Source: Bradyrhizobium sp. 170
GTDB lineage: Bacteria > Pseudomonadota > Alphaproteobacteria > Rhizobiales > Xanthobacteraceae
DNA: 64,000 nt
Direction: 5' to 3'
Assembly (NCBI RefSeq): GCF_023101085.1
Contig: NZ_CP064703.1
Span: 3,782,001-3,846,000, forward strand
Of the stretch, positions 8,832-18,401 are shown in pieces (position 1 is the first letter of the stretch; each line of letters begins with the position of its first letter). Below the pieces are notes generated by a model. It had not been told where the DNA came from. It made no database searches and was given only the letters and a program-made list of their open reading frames with translations. The translations under genes and the position numbers were made by a program.

Positions 8832-10084
8832 TGGCGTTCAATTCGGCCATCTGGGCAATTGCGGCTGTAGCAACGTTTGGCGTGATCGCCCGGCCATGGA
8901 ATTCGCCGGAGTTCGTTTGGGCGACGGTGGGTGCCGCGATGCTGGTGCTGTTCAACCTACTGTCCTGGCAGGAGGCGGTCGCAGCCGTCGGCAAGGGCAC
9001 TGACGTCTACCTCTTTCTAATCGGCATGATGCTGCTATCCGAAGTCGCCAGGAAGGAGGGGCTGTTCGACTGGCTCGCGACTCTAGCGGTGAGCCATGCG
9101 CGCGGCTCGGCCAAACGGCTATTCCTGATTATCTACGTCGTCGGCACTCTCGTGACGGTGTTTTTGTCGAACGATGCCACCGCGGTGGTGATGACGCCGG
9201 CGGTGTACGCGACGACGCGGGCCGCGCAGGTCGAGCCTCTTCCTTATCTCTTCATTTGCGCCTTCGTCGCCAATGCCGCGAGTTTTGTTCTTCCGATCGC
9301 CAATCCTGCCAACCTCGTCGTGTTCGGCGGGCAGATGCCGACTCTTTCGGAATGGCTGCGTTATTTTACTGGGCCGTCGCTTGTTGCGATCGTCGCGACA
9401 TACGTCGTATTAGGGTTGACGCAACGGTCTGCGCTTGATGCAAAGGTCGCGGCTATCAAAGCGGCGCCCCCGCTGACGCTGGGTGGCAAGCTTGCGGCGA
9501 TCGGAATCGCACTGACAGTCGTCGTGCTCCTGTCGGCATCTGCGTTCGATCGGCCACTCGGGCTTCCCACTTTTTGCGCCGGGGCATCCTTGACCGCCCT
9601 TGTGCTGGTCATTGCGCGGCAATCGCCGCTGCCGATACTCAAGGACGTTTCTTGGGGCGTGCTGCCGCTCGTCGCAGGTCTATTCGTTGTTGTTGAGGGA
9701 TTGAACCAAACCGGTGTATTTTCAGCGCTGGCGCGCAACCTGCACGACGCTGTCACGGCGTCGCCGCAAGCGACGTCGTGGGTCGCAGGCGTCGCCGTTG
9801 CAGTTGCCTCCAACCTCGTCAACAATCTGCCGTTGGGTCTGATCGCGGCGGCCACAAGTCATGCTGCGCAGGTGTCTCCGCACGTGGCTGGCGCAATCCT
9901 GATTGGCGTCGATCTCGGGCCCAATCTTTCCGTGACGGGATCGCTCGCCACCATCCTGTGGCTGATTGCACTGCGCCGAGAGGGCGAGAACGTTACGCCA
10001 CTTCGGTTTCTCAAGCTTGGCCTCATCGTCATGCCGCCTGCGCTGATGCTGTCGCTGCTAGCCTTGTCGGCGCTACCCCCATGA
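8831..10084 (+). CDS. SLC13/ArsB-type inner membrane permease
   Basis: This 417-residue protein has about eleven hydrophobic segments and the ion-transporter superfamily hallmarks: FLSNDATAVVMTPAV near residues 115-130, and a second hairpin with SNLVNNLPLGLI near 330. These match the ArsB/NhaD/CitM permease group (arsenite, Na+/H+ or dicarboxylate carriers). The ATG overlaps the cydC stop in TGATG, so it is translationally coupled to the thiol exporter genes. No arsR, arsC or arsA lies nearby, so arsenite export is not shown. The substrate is unknown. Confidence 0.8.
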   Translation: MAFNSAIWAIAAVATFGVIARPWNSPEFVWATVGAAMLVLFNLLSWQEAVAAVGKGTDVYLFLIGMMLLSEVARKEGLFDWLATLAVSHARGSAKRLFLIIYVVGTLVTVFLSNDATAVVMTPAVYATTRAAQVEPLPYLFICAFVANAASFVLPIANPANLVVFGGQMPTLSEWLRYFTGPSLVAIVATYVVLGLTQRSALDAKVAAIKAAPPLTLGGKLAAIGIALTVVVLLSASAFDRPLGLPTFCAGASLTALVLVIARQSPLPILKDVSWGVLPLVAGLFVVVEGLNQTGVFSALARNLHDAVTASPQATSWVAGVAVAVASNLVNNLPLGLIAAATSHAAQVSPHVAGAILIGVDLGPNLSVTGSLATILWLIALRREGENVTPLRFLKLGLIVMPPALMLSLLALSALPP

Positions 10085-10182
10085 ACAGGGAATCGTCCAT
10101 GGACCGAGAAAGACTGCGTTAAGGGCAAAGGTAAGGGGGAGAGTAGTGCCAAGGACGGCACAACGGGCGATTTCGGATCGCT

Positions 10183-10599
10183 TTAATCCAGGCTCGCGGC
10201 GAGCTGCCTTACTCCGAACCGTTGCTCGAACTCCGTCACATTGACGATGCCGCGGCGATGGGTGCCATCGCCGATCTTGCGAGCGCCGTCCCAGGCCTCA
10301 ACCTCGAATACCACGCTCTTGGGGTCGATCTTGACGACGCGAGAAATAGCGCGAACGGTGCGGCCGACCGGCGTTGCTGCGAGGTGACGAACTTTCACGT
10401 CCATGCCGACGCTGACGAAGCCCTTTGGCAGGTGCGAGGCGATCGCGGAGCCTGACGCCATTTCCATATGCAGAATCATCATCGGTGTGGCGTAGACCTG
10501 CGGCATCTGCGCCACGAAATGGCCGACTGTCATATCGGAGGTCACGGTGACGGTGTTCTCGGCCGTCATGCCGATCATGACGTTGTCAAGCGCATCCAT
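10183..10599 (-). CDS. FlK-like hotdog thioesterase
   Basis: This 138-residue hotdog-fold protein belongs to the fluoroacetyl-CoA-thioesterase-like family. The catalytic residues of FlK (T42, E50, H76) are matched with identical spacing by T38, E46 and H72 (YATPMMILHMEMAS and VRHLAATPVG). The family hydrolyses acyl-CoA esters in the cytoplasm; most members are not proven to use fluoroacetyl-CoA. The ATG at 10599 follows GAGGAAG; the longer frame from 10668 is less likely. It stands alone, convergent with the permease gene. Confidence 0.8.
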   Translation of the reverse strand: MDALDNVMIGMTAENTVTVTSDMTVGHFVAQMPQVYATPMMILHMEMASGSAIASHLPKGFVSVGMDVKVRHLAATPVGRTVRAISRVVKIDPKSVVFEVEAWDGARKIGDGTHRRGIVNVTEFEQRFGVRQLAASLD

Positions 10600-10696
10600 A
10601 TCTTCCTCGTTCTCGGTCTTGTGGCGAACTGGCGGCGGTTTCTGACGCCGCCAGGAACTTTGTCGCATGGGAGGGCCTGACTTCGTCCGTCGCGAT

Positions 10697-11938
10697 CTAC
10701 GATCTGGGCATGACGCCTGGCCCGTTGTCCGGCCATTTCGCGATGGTCGCCTCGTCGATATTCAGATGCTGGGCTACCAACGCCGGCGGCGTGTGCGTCA
10801 GCCAGTTGGACAGTGAAATCTCTTCGTAGCGCGAAGCCCTAAAGACGCCGACGAACTGCAGGTCGGTGTCGCCGACATTCTCGACATAATGTCCAAGGTT
10901 ACGCTTGACGTAGCCGATGTCGCCAGGATTGAAATCCATCGTCATCGCATTCGGGCCGGTATTGAAGACCGTCATGCGTCCCTTTCCCTTGATGTAATAC
11001 TGCCATTCGTCGGCGTTCGGGTGCCAGTGCATCTCGCGCACACCGCCGGGACGAACGGTTACCAGCGCGGCTGCAATCCTGGTTGCGACGGGGAAGTTGC
11101 TACTGTCGGCGATCCGCTCGTCGCCGCCCCTGGATTCCCTCGCCGGTGCCGACGATGCAAGGCGGAAGATAAACGGATGAGGTGGAACGCGGCCGGTTTT
11201 GCTGATCGCAGCACGGTCAGATGCCAGATCGCCGGGCAAGGTGCCCTGGAAGATCCAGAGGTTCTGCAGCGGGATCTTGGCGAATGTCTGGGCCGGGACG
11301 CCAAAATTCTTGGCAAGGATCTCGGGAGGCGTATGAGCGAACCAGTCCGTCACCAATAGCGTATTGAATTCGCTGGCATCGCCGTCGTCAAAGCAGATTA
11401 CGAATTCGCAGCCGTCCGGGCCGAGACCCTGTAGCGAATGCGGCTGGCCTGCCGGAAAATACCAAAGGTCGCCCTCGTTGACGTCCGCCACGTATGGCCG
11501 GCCTACAGCGTCGAGAACGGTCACGCGGCAGCTGCCGTAGGTCATGATCGCCCACTCGGCGGCCTGGTGCCAGTGCAATTCCCTGATGCCGCCGGCGGTC
11601 AAACGCATGTTGACGCCCGTGATCGTGTTTGAGATGGCGAAATCAGCCTGCGTCACCTGCCGTGCCCAGCCGCCGTTCTGGATGCGCTTTGGCGCGTTGT
11701 TGAAGGACGCCCAGTCAATCGGCATGCCGCCGACGTCGGTGGCGGGCGGAGTTTGCGCTGAAGGAAACTGGTTGCCGATGGCCTCATTTTGCGGGCCAGG
11801 ATCTCTGAGACTTCCTGGAGCTTTGGCGTTGACAGCGCCTTGCGCCGGCTGGTCCGGATTACCGAAGGAAGCGGCGTGCGCCGCGGTTGCAACTGCACCT
11901 GCAGCACTGACTGCCAATACGTTCCGTCTCGAAAACAT
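10697..11938 (-). CDS. Tat-exported bicupin, oxalate decarboxylase family
   Basis: This is a 413-residue two-cupin protein of the oxalate decarboxylase/oxidase family, which splits oxalate to formate and CO2 using manganese. The N-terminus has a twin-arginine signal (SRRNVLAVSAAGA), so the enzyme should be periplasmic. Each cupin has a metal site: ELHWHQAAEW in the first and REMHWHPNADEW in the second. A DSSNFP segment sits where OxdC carries its lid loop. The start at 11938 follows GAGGAG. An AT-rich element lies 66 bp upstream. A frameshifted paralogue is at 17146-18401. Confidence 0.88.
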   Translation of the reverse strand: MFSRRNVLAVSAAGAVATAAHAASFGNPDQPAQGAVNAKAPGSLRDPGPQNEAIGNQFPSAQTPPATDVGGMPIDWASFNNAPKRIQNGGWARQVTQADFAISNTITGVNMRLTAGGIRELHWHQAAEWAIMTYGSCRVTVLDAVGRPYVADVNEGDLWYFPAGQPHSLQGLGPDGCEFVICFDDGDASEFNTLLVTDWFAHTPPEILAKNFGVPAQTFAKIPLQNLWIFQGTLPGDLASDRAAISKTGRVPPHPFIFRLASSAPARESRGGDERIADSSNFPVATRIAAALVTVRPGGVREMHWHPNADEWQYYIKGKGRMTVFNTGPNAMTMDFNPGDIGYVKRNLGHYVENVGDTDLQFVGVFRASRYEEISLSNWLTHTPPALVAQHLNIDEATIAKWPDNGPGVMPRS

Positions 11939-12003
11939 CGTCGTCGCTCCTCTTAGAAAATCGACTGCGGGTCCATCAGAGATAGGTCCACGATTATCCT
12001 GAG

Positions 12004-12022
12004 CCACTAAATTAATATTCAG
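12004..12022 (-). promoter_or_regulatory. AT-rich promoter-proximal element, copy 3 (bicupin)
   Basis: The minus strand reads CTGAATATTAATTTAGTGG, ending 66 bp before the bicupin start codon. It is a single unit in the same orientation relative to its gene as the other copies. Confidence 0.6.
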
Positions 12023-12067
12023 AGTGTCTTACGGATCTGGCGGTGGGAGTCGCCGGCATGCCCAGCG

Positions 12068-12604
12068 TCAATTCCGGGTGTCGGTGTTTAGGTCCGACGT
12101 AGAAGTTCGGTTCGGTACGCGGACTTCGACCACGCTGTGGTTGAGAGCCTGATGACATGAATTGCATGCGGCGGTTAGACCGGCATAGGCCTTGGCGAAT
12201 GCGGTGCCGTCTTTGGATTGGATTGCGCTTTTGAGTTCCTTGAACGATTGCTCCGTAACGGAGGTGATCATGTCCGGAAGGGAGATGTCGTGTTCGCTGG
12301 GATGGGCGCGCCCGAGTCGATCGAATGCGCCGCGAAGGTTTCCAAGCTCGTAGGCCGCAAGCTGCCAGTTTCCATCCTGCTCTGCCTGCCAGAGCCGCTC
12401 ATGCCGTGGTTGAATTGTCGCAATCATCAGGTCGCTGATGCTCGGCAGATATTCGGTAGCATGAGGTGAGGGCGTCGCTTCTGGCCCTGCGGCAACGCTG
12501 CGCGAGGCCGCAAGACAGATCGCCAGGATGGCGGCTGCGGTAATTGCGATCGCCACAACCATGAACGGGCGGCGCCGGATGCCTTTTTCTTCTGGCCCGA
12601 TCAT
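12068..12604 (-). CDS. membrane-anchored or exported cytochrome c-like protein
   Basis: This 179-residue protein has an N-terminal hydrophobic segment (residues 13-35) and a single haem c motif, CNSCH, near residue 150. The arrangement resembles a periplasmic c-type cytochrome of the four-helix type rather than cytochrome c551. Its ATG overlaps the stop codon of the molybdenum subunit gene (ATGA at 12601-12604), so the two are translationally coupled. The context suggests it takes electrons from the PaoABC-type enzyme. That role is inferred; E. coli paoABC has no such partner gene. Confidence 0.75.
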   Translation of the reverse strand: MIGPEEKGIRRRPFMVVAIAITAAAILAICLAASRSVAAGPEATPSPHATEYLPSISDLMIATIQPRHERLWQAEQDGNWQLAAYELGNLRGAFDRLGRAHPSEHDISLPDMITSVTEQSFKELKSAIQSKDGTAFAKAYAGLTAACNSCHQALNHSVVEVRVPNRTSTSDLNTDTRN

Positions 12605-14802
12605 GCGCGCACTGGCAGCCTGGAAAGCAGCTTGTCGAGTGTGATCGGGTAATCCCGAATCCGTGCGCCACACGCGTTGTAGATCGCATTGGCAATCGAT
12701 GCGCCGGCGCCGCAGATTCCGAGTTCACCGATGCCCTTACTCTTGAGCGGGTTGGATTGGTCGTCCAGTTCGGCAAGAAAGACGGCGTCGATGTCCGGAA
12801 TGTCGGCATGCACCGGAACATGATATTCGGCGAGATCGTGGTTGACGAAATACCCGAAGCGCGGATCGAGCGTCATCTCTTCATGCAGCGCTGCACCGAC
12901 GCCAAAAACCATTCCTCCGATCGCTTGGGAGCGCGCCGTCTTTGCGTTCAGGACACGGCCGGCAGTGAATACGCCCAGCATGCGCCGCACGCGCACCTCA
13001 CCGGTATCCTTGTCGACGCCGACTTCGGCGAAATGCGTGCCGTAGGATTGCTGAGAAAAATCCTTGTTGTTGCGGCCGGGCCGGATTTCACCATCGGCGT
13101 CCATCCCGAGGCCCACAAGGTCCGTCAGCTTTCTGGACTGGTCGCCCGATGCGATATCACCGTTGGCGAACCTTGCGGTTGCCGGATCCATGCCGGCGGT
13201 CCGTGCCAGCTTTTCGCGCAGCGCATTGCATGCCTCGAACAGGGCCGAGCCCGAGCTGCCTGCGCCCCATGAGCCGCCCGAACCCGCCGCCTGCGGAAAG
13301 ATGGTATCGCCGAGTTCGACCTTAACGCGTTCCGTCGGCAGGCCGAGCATCTCCGCTGCGATCTGCGCCAGGATGGTATAAGTGCCGGTTCCTATGTCGG
13401 TCATCGCCATTCGCACGGTGCAGGTTCCGCCAGGATCCAGCCGGACATTAGCCTTGGAAAGCAGCAGCGGGTTGCCGCGTGTCGCCGCAGCCATGCCAAT
13501 TCCCACTAGCCAGCGTCCGTCACGTACCTGACCCGGTTTCGGATTGCGCTTATCCCATCCAAAGCGGCGCGCACCTTCCTGCATGCAGGGGATCAAATGA
13601 CGGCTGGAATAGGGAATATGCTTTTCCGGATCCTCGCTCGGCTCGTTGCGCACTCGCAGCTCGATCGGATCGAGATTCAATTTCTCGGCCAGTTCATCCA
13701 TCGCGCATTCAAGCGCCATTAGCCCGACAGACTCGCCGGGAGCTCGCATCGACGACGCCACCGGAATATCCAGGGGCACCTGGCGATGCCGCGTCAGCCG
13801 ATTAGGCCCGGCGTAGAGGGTGCGGGTCTGCAGTGCTGCGCCCTCGTAAGTTTGCTCGCTGGGCAGATTGCCGGAGAATACGTCGTGGCCGATCGCGAGG
13901 ATCCGGCCCTCGCTATCGGTGCCCAGGCGCAGCCGCTGGATCGTGTCGGAGCGGTGCGTCGTGACATGAAAAATCTGCTGCCGCGTCAGCGCGATTTTCA
14001 CAGGCCGCTGGAGCTGTCGCGCAGCGATCGCCGCTAGGATCGCATCGGCATTGACCCAGAGTTTGCCGCCGAAACCGCCGCCGATGAACGGGCTGATCAG
14101 GCGTATATTCTCGACGGGAATTTTCAGGGTTGTCGCGATGACTTGTTGACCCTGGTTGAGCATCTGGTTCGCAGTATGCAGGATCAACTTGTCGCCGTCC
14201 CACATCGCGAGCGTGGCGTGCGGTTCCATCATCGCGTGGCTTTGCAACGGGGTGGTATAGGTCACGTCGAGTTGCACCGGGGCGCCGGCGAATGCGCTTG
14301 CGAAATCGCCCACCGCGCTGTCGGCTGCCGGCGCGTCGCCTGGCTTTGGAACGCGGGCCTCGTTGAGGTTGGCACGGAGCGCGTATTTTCCGTTCGACCG
14401 ATCATACTTCACGTTTACGAGGTAAGCCGCCGCCCGGGCCTCCTCGAAGCTGTTGGCAACCACGAAGGCGACCGGTTGGCCGTAACCTGTCACTTCCGGC
14501 CCGGTGAGTACGGGATGCGCTTCGCGGTGATTACCGGTGCCCTGCGCGGGCGCGTTGCGATGGGTGAGAACTAGCGCGACGCCCGGCGCCTTTTCCGCCG
14601 CGCGCGTCTCAATCGATTTGATCCTTCCTTTTCCGATCGAGGCTTCGACCACAAAACCATACAGCACGTTGTTCTGTTGTACCTCATAGGCGTAGCGCGC
14701 GCCGCCGGTAACCTTCAATAGGCCGTCCACGCGGTCGATTGGCTTGCCGACGACGCCTGGTGTATCGAGGACATTGGGACCAACGGGTGAGTTCATTTCC
14801 AT
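12601..14802 (-). CDS. paoC: molybdopterin-binding subunit of a PaoABC-type aldehyde oxidoreductase
   Basis: This 733-residue protein is the large subunit of the xanthine oxidase family, carrying molybdopterin cytosine dinucleotide. It has the SPFIGGGFGGK segment near residue 235 that contacts the cofactor, a GSSG segment, and KGIGELG near the C-terminus with the catalytic glutamate position. It forms a trimer with the FAD and iron-sulphur subunits encoded just upstream. The gene order A-B-C, with short or overlapping junctions, matches E. coli paoABC, which oxidises aldehydes in the periplasm. The substrate here is not known. It overlaps the cytochrome c gene. Confidence 0.85.
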   Translation of the reverse strand: MEMNSPVGPNVLDTPGVVGKPIDRVDGLLKVTGGARYAYEVQQNNVLYGFVVEASIGKGRIKSIETRAAEKAPGVALVLTHRNAPAQGTGNHREAHPVLTGPEVTGYGQPVAFVVANSFEEARAAAYLVNVKYDRSNGKYALRANLNEARVPKPGDAPAADSAVGDFASAFAGAPVQLDVTYTTPLQSHAMMEPHATLAMWDGDKLILHTANQMLNQGQQVIATTLKIPVENIRLISPFIGGGFGGKLWVNADAILAAIAARQLQRPVKIALTRQQIFHVTTHRSDTIQRLRLGTDSEGRILAIGHDVFSGNLPSEQTYEGAALQTRTLYAGPNRLTRHRQVPLDIPVASSMRAPGESVGLMALECAMDELAEKLNLDPIELRVRNEPSEDPEKHIPYSSRHLIPCMQEGARRFGWDKRNPKPGQVRDGRWLVGIGMAAATRGNPLLLSKANVRLDPGGTCTVRMAMTDIGTGTYTILAQIAAEMLGLPTERVKVELGDTIFPQAAGSGGSWGAGSSGSALFEACNALREKLARTAGMDPATARFANGDIASGDQSRKLTDLVGLGMDADGEIRPGRNNKDFSQQSYGTHFAEVGVDKDTGEVRVRRMLGVFTAGRVLNAKTARSQAIGGMVFGVGAALHEEMTLDPRFGYFVNHDLAEYHVPVHADIPDIDAVFLAELDDQSNPLKSKGIGELGICGAGASIANAIYNACGARIRDYPITLDKLLSRLPVRA

Positions 14803-14814
14803 GCGTTCGCTCCG

Positions 14815-15795
14815 TCAAGTCCGGGTCATTTCTGCAAGCACGCTGTGCAGCGTGCGCCGCGTCAGTGGCATCTTGAAATCGTTACCGCCAAATCCGCGCG
14901 CGCCTTCTAGAACCGCAGCTGCGGTTGAATTGAAGGTGGTGGTAGTCGAAGGCGCGTTAGCCAGGCATTGTTCGGCCCGCGCTGAACGCCAGGGCTTGGG
15001 CGCCAACCCGCCGAAAGCCAGCCGGGCCGAGCGGATCCGGCCGCGGTTGCTATCGACGATTGCGGCGACGGAAACCAGTGCAAACGCGTAGGAAGCGCGA
15101 TCGCGGACCTTGCGGTAAAGCTGCACACCCGGAGGCGCTGGAGGCAGCGTCACAGCGGTGATGATTTCACCCGGTTTGAGCGACGTCTCGATCTCGGGGG
15201 TGTTGCCGGGAAGACGATAAAATTCCGCGATCGGAATCACTTTGGTTTCACCCTGGCGATTTACCGTCTCCACCTTGGCGTCGAGCGCCTGCATCGCCAC
15301 CGCCATATCCGACGGATGCGTCGCGATGCAGTGCTCGCTTGTGCCCAGGACGGCATGAATGCGGTTAAAGCCAGCGATCGCCGCACAGCCGGAGCCGGGG
15401 CTGCGCTTGTTGCAGGGCTTTGTGACGTCATAGAAGTAATAGCAGCGGGTTCGCTGCAGCAGATTACCGCCAGTCGTGGCCTTGTTGCGCAACTGCGCAC
15501 TGGCGCCAGCCAGCAGCGCACGGCTAAGCACGCCGTAACGCTGCCGCACATGTGGGTCGGCGGCGAGATCGCTGTTGCGAACCAGCGTGCCGATACGCAA
15601 GCCGCCATCGGGAGTTCCTTCGATCTTGTCGAGCGGCAGGCGGTTGATATCGACCAGAGTCGAAGGTGCCTCGACCTGCAATTTCATCAGGTCGAGCAAA
15701 TTGGTGCCGCCAGCGATGATTTTCGCACCAGGCTTGACAGCAGCGGCGGCCGCTTGCGCCGTCGAGTCGGCGCGTTGGTAAGTAAAGGCTTTCAT
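14815..15795 (-). CDS. paoB: FAD-binding subunit of the PaoABC-type oxidoreductase
   Basis: This 326-residue subunit has the FAD motif [10 protein letters not shown] near residues 32-41 and a [11 protein letters not shown] segment near 110. It also contains a cysteine cluster, [21 protein letters not shown], which in PaoB-like proteins binds an extra [4Fe-4S] cluster absent from ordinary xanthine dehydrogenases. The start codon overlaps the stop of the iron-sulphur subunit (ATGA, 15792-15795). It passes electrons from the molybdenum centre to the acceptor. Confidence 0.85.
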   Translation of the reverse strand: MKAFTYQRADSTAQAAAAAVKPGAKIIAGGTNLLDLMKLQVEAPSTLVDINRLPLDKIEGTPDGGLRIGTLVRNSDLAADPHVRQRYGVLSRALLAGASAQLRNKATTGGNLLQRTRCYYFYDVTKPCNKRSPGSGCAAIAGFNRIHAVLGTSEHCIATHPSDMAVAMQALDAKVETVNRQGETKVIPIAEFYRLPGNTPEIETSLKPGEIITAVTLPPAPPGVQLYRKVRDRASYAFALVSVAAIVDSNRGRIRSARLAFGGLAPKPWRSARAEQCLANAPSTTTTFNSTAAAVLEGARGFGGNDFKMPLTRRTLHSVLAEMTRT

Positions 15796-16466
15796 GTTGG
15801 CATTCCCGCGGCTTGTTTGATGGCCTCCACGATGTTGGGGTAGGCTGCGCAGCGACAGATGTTGCCGCTCATTCTCTCGCGGATTTCCGCATCGGTGAGT
15901 TCGGGGGCCGACTTCGTCAGGTCCTCGGTCACGTAGCTCGGCATGCCCTGCTGGCTTTCAGCCAGCATTCCGATGGCCGAGCAGATCTGGCCGGAGGTGC
16001 AGTAGCCGCACTGGAAGCCGTCATGCTCGACGAAGGCCGTTTGCATTGGATGCAAATTCGCGCCTTGGGCGAACCCCTCGATCGTGGTGACCGATTGGCC
16101 GTCGTGCATCACCGCCAGCGTCAGGCAGGAGTTGATGCGGCGTCCTTCGATCAGCACAGTGCACGCGCCGCATTGGCCGTGATCGCAGCCCTTTTTCGAG
16201 CCCGTCAGCGCGAGGTGCTCCCGCAAAGCATCGAGCAATGTCGTCCGGGGATCGAGGGCCAGCGAATGCGAACGGCCGTTGATCTGGAGTTCGACCTTCA
16301 CGGGCGATGAAGGGGGCTCGTTGCCATCGATCTGATCGTCCGCAAGTACAGCATTCGGCAGCGTCGTCAACAGCAATGCGGTGGCTCCCGTCTCAATTAC
16401 CGTGCGGCGCGTAACTTCAAATGCATTTGGAGTACCGGGTTCTGTATTGGAATCATGCTCGTCCAT
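15792..16466 (-). CDS. paoA: Tat-exported 2Fe-2S subunit of the PaoABC-type oxidoreductase
   Basis: This 224-residue iron-sulphur subunit has a twin-arginine leader ([14 protein letters not shown], residues 20-33), so the assembled enzyme is expected in the periplasm. A plant-type ferredoxin domain contains [10 protein letters not shown], and a second domain has [10 protein letters not shown] and NICRCAAY, giving two [2Fe-2S] clusters. It is the first gene of the operon paoA-paoB-paoC-cytochrome c. The small cupin gene lies about 50 bp upstream and may belong to the same transcript. Confidence 0.87.
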   Translation of the reverse strand: MDEHDSNTEPGTPNAFEVTRRTVIETGATALLLTTLPNAVLADDQIDGNEPPSSPVKVELQINGRSHSLALDPRTTLLDALREHLALTGSKKGCDHGQCGACTVLIEGRRINSCLTLAVMHDGQSVTTIEGFAQGANLHPMQTAFVEHDGFQCGYCTSGQICSAIGMLAESQQGMPSYVTEDLTKSAPELTDAEIRERMSGNICRCAAYPNIVEAIKQAAGMPT

Positions 16467-16517
16467 GACTGCTCCATGTTCGCCAAGTCGATGATGGCTG
16501 TCTGGAAGACATCCGGC

Positions 16518-16922
16518 TTACGGCCAAGTGTCGTCCGGTAGGTTGATCACGATGGGCGTCGCCGTGCTGCGCACGACAACCCATCGAAACGGCGCCTGTT
16601 TCGAGGGATTGATTTCCATATGGGGCAGGAAGGCGGGGACATGAATGAAGTCTCCGGCCTTCGCACGCGCGACCGATTTTCCTCGCGCACCCCATCGTAT
16701 TTCGCAGATGCCAGAGAGCACGTAGGCGATCGTCTCCTGGTCTCCGTGATGATGTATTCCCGTCCGCGATCCCGGCTCCACCTCGAACAGGCCGCCCCAG
16801 ATTCCGGACGCGATGCCAAGCGCTGGCGCGATAGCGGCGCGACGTTCGGAGCCTGGCGTCTGCGCTGTTCCCGGATCGAATTGGGCGGGGCTGACGATGT
16901 GAATTTCAGAAGGAGAACTCAT
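16518..16922 (-). CDS. single-domain cupin protein
   Basis: This 134-residue single cupin has the metal-binding signature HHHGDQETIAYVLSG and a second motif, GDFIHVPAFLPH, so it should bind one divalent metal in the cytoplasm. No signal peptide is seen. Start codons at 16955, 16937 and 16922 are all possible; 16922 is chosen because the protein reads MSSPSEIH and lies at a distance from the upstream AT-rich element like that of the other genes. It precedes paoA by about 50 bp. Its function is unknown. Confidence 0.75.
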   Translation of the reverse strand: MSSPSEIHIVSPAQFDPGTAQTPGSERRAAIAPALGIASGIWGGLFEVEPGSRTGIHHHGDQETIAYVLSGICEIRWGARGKSVARAKAGDFIHVPAFLPHMEINPSKQAPFRWVVVRSTATPIVINLPDDTWP

Positions 16923-16983
16923 GGCGTCCCGGATCATGTTTGAATGGGTAACCATGAAAAGTTAAGCAGCGGCCGATCAGAAA

Positions 16984-17002
16984 ACCACTAAATTGGAATT
17001 TA
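16984..17002 (-). promoter_or_regulatory. AT-rich promoter-proximal element, copy 4 (cupin-pao)
   Basis: The minus strand reads CTAAATTCCAATTTAGTGG, the most symmetric copy, whose first 16 bases form a perfect CTAAATT/AATTTAG dyad. It lies 28-62 bp before the candidate cupin start codons and may drive the cupin and pao genes. Confidence 0.65.
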
Positions 17003-17145
17003 GATATCCGCGTCGAACTGAGGACACGGTCGCGGCTGCTCGGTGGTGACACCGATCGTGACACGATCGACTGCGCGCATCTTCCCATTTCTCGTCCGGG
17101 TGTGCTCGCGGTGAGCTTCTTGCGCCGATCGAAGAAAGCGCGCCA

Positions 17146-18401
17146 TTATCGAGAACCGCCGGCCGGATGCTCCGGCATGCCTTCCGGCTTGTTCTTAGGG
17201 AATTTTGCGATGGTAGCCTCGGTCTCGTTGAGGTGCTGGGCAACCATCGATGGCGGCGTGCGGGAAATCCAGTCGGAGAGGGAGACATCTCGAAATAGGG
17301 AGACTCTGAACACTTCGAGAAACTGCAAATCGCTATCGCCAGTGTTCTTTATATAATGTCCCAGGTTCTTCTTGACGTAGCCGACGTCGCCCGCGTTGAA
17401 ATCCATGGTGACGGCGTTCGGGCCAGTGCTGAGGATCGTCATTTGGCCTTTGCCCTTGATCCAGTATTGCCATTCGTCGGCGTTAGAGTGCCAGTGCCTC
17501 TCCCGTAGGCCACCGGGACGCACGGTGACCAGTGCGGCGGCGACCGTTGTAGAAACGGTGAAGTTGCGGCTGTCGGCGATCCGCACCGAACCGCCCTTGG
17601 TCGCGCGCGGGGGCTCCCGATCCGAGCGAGAAAGTGAAGGGGTGCGGCGGCGCGCCGCTTCCGCTCACCGCCGCGCGGTCCGCGGCGAGGTCGCCGGGTA
17701 ACTCGCCTTGGAAGATGTAGAGGTCGCGCAACGGGATATCCTTGAACGTCTCGGCGGGGACACCGAAATGTTGACCGAGGATATCCGGCGGCGTATGCGT
17801 GAACCATTCCGACATCTGGAGGGTAGTGAACTCGGAAGCCTTGCCTTCATCGAAACAGAGAAGGAACTCGCAGCCGTCCGGGCCGAGCCCCTGAAGGGAA
17901 TGCGGCAGGCCGGGAAATACCAAAGGTCACCTTCTTTCACGTCGGCGATATATCGGCCTAATTCGTCGAGAATGGTGATGCGGCACGCGCCGCACGTCAT
18001 GTAGGCCCACTCTGCAAACTGGTGCCAGTGCATCTGGCGGATGCCGCCGGCCGTCAGCCGCATGTTGACGCCGGAGATGGTGTCCGCAACCGCAAAGGAG
18101 TCCTGCGTTACGGCCCAGCCGCCATTTTGAATGCGCCGCGGCGCGTTGGTGAACGATGCCCAACTCAGCGGCATGCTGCCGACGTCCGTCTCTGAGAAAA
18201 TGCCGCCGGAAACTGATCCCTTATGGCCGGATTCTGCGGACCGGAATCGGTGATGCTCCGTGGAGTCTTCGCGTTGATTGCACCCTGCGGAGGATCGTTT
18301 GGATTGCCGAAGGTGATGTCACTCTTCACCGGCGCGGCATTCGCCGTGGTCATTGTAGCTGCCGTCATCGCCCCACCGACGGCTGTCGCCGCCAACATGT
18401 C
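17146..18401 (-). pseudogene. frameshifted second bicupin (oxalate decarboxylase family)
   Basis: The reading frame aligns throughout with the intact bicupin at 10697-11938 but is broken by about three frameshifts, near 18170, 17915 and 17600. The pieces still show the twin-arginine start region (FSRRDML), cupin 1 (QMHWHQFAEW), the HSLQGLGPDGCEF segment, and cupin 2 (RERHWHSNADEW). No in-frame start codon is visible upstream of the arginine pair. Sequencing error could explain one frameshift but hardly three in one gene beside clean neighbours. It is probably a decayed duplicate. Confidence 0.8.

Noticed and set aside
8831..10084. Naming the permease arsB
   Set aside because: The fold is shared by several anion carriers and no arsenic genes are nearby.
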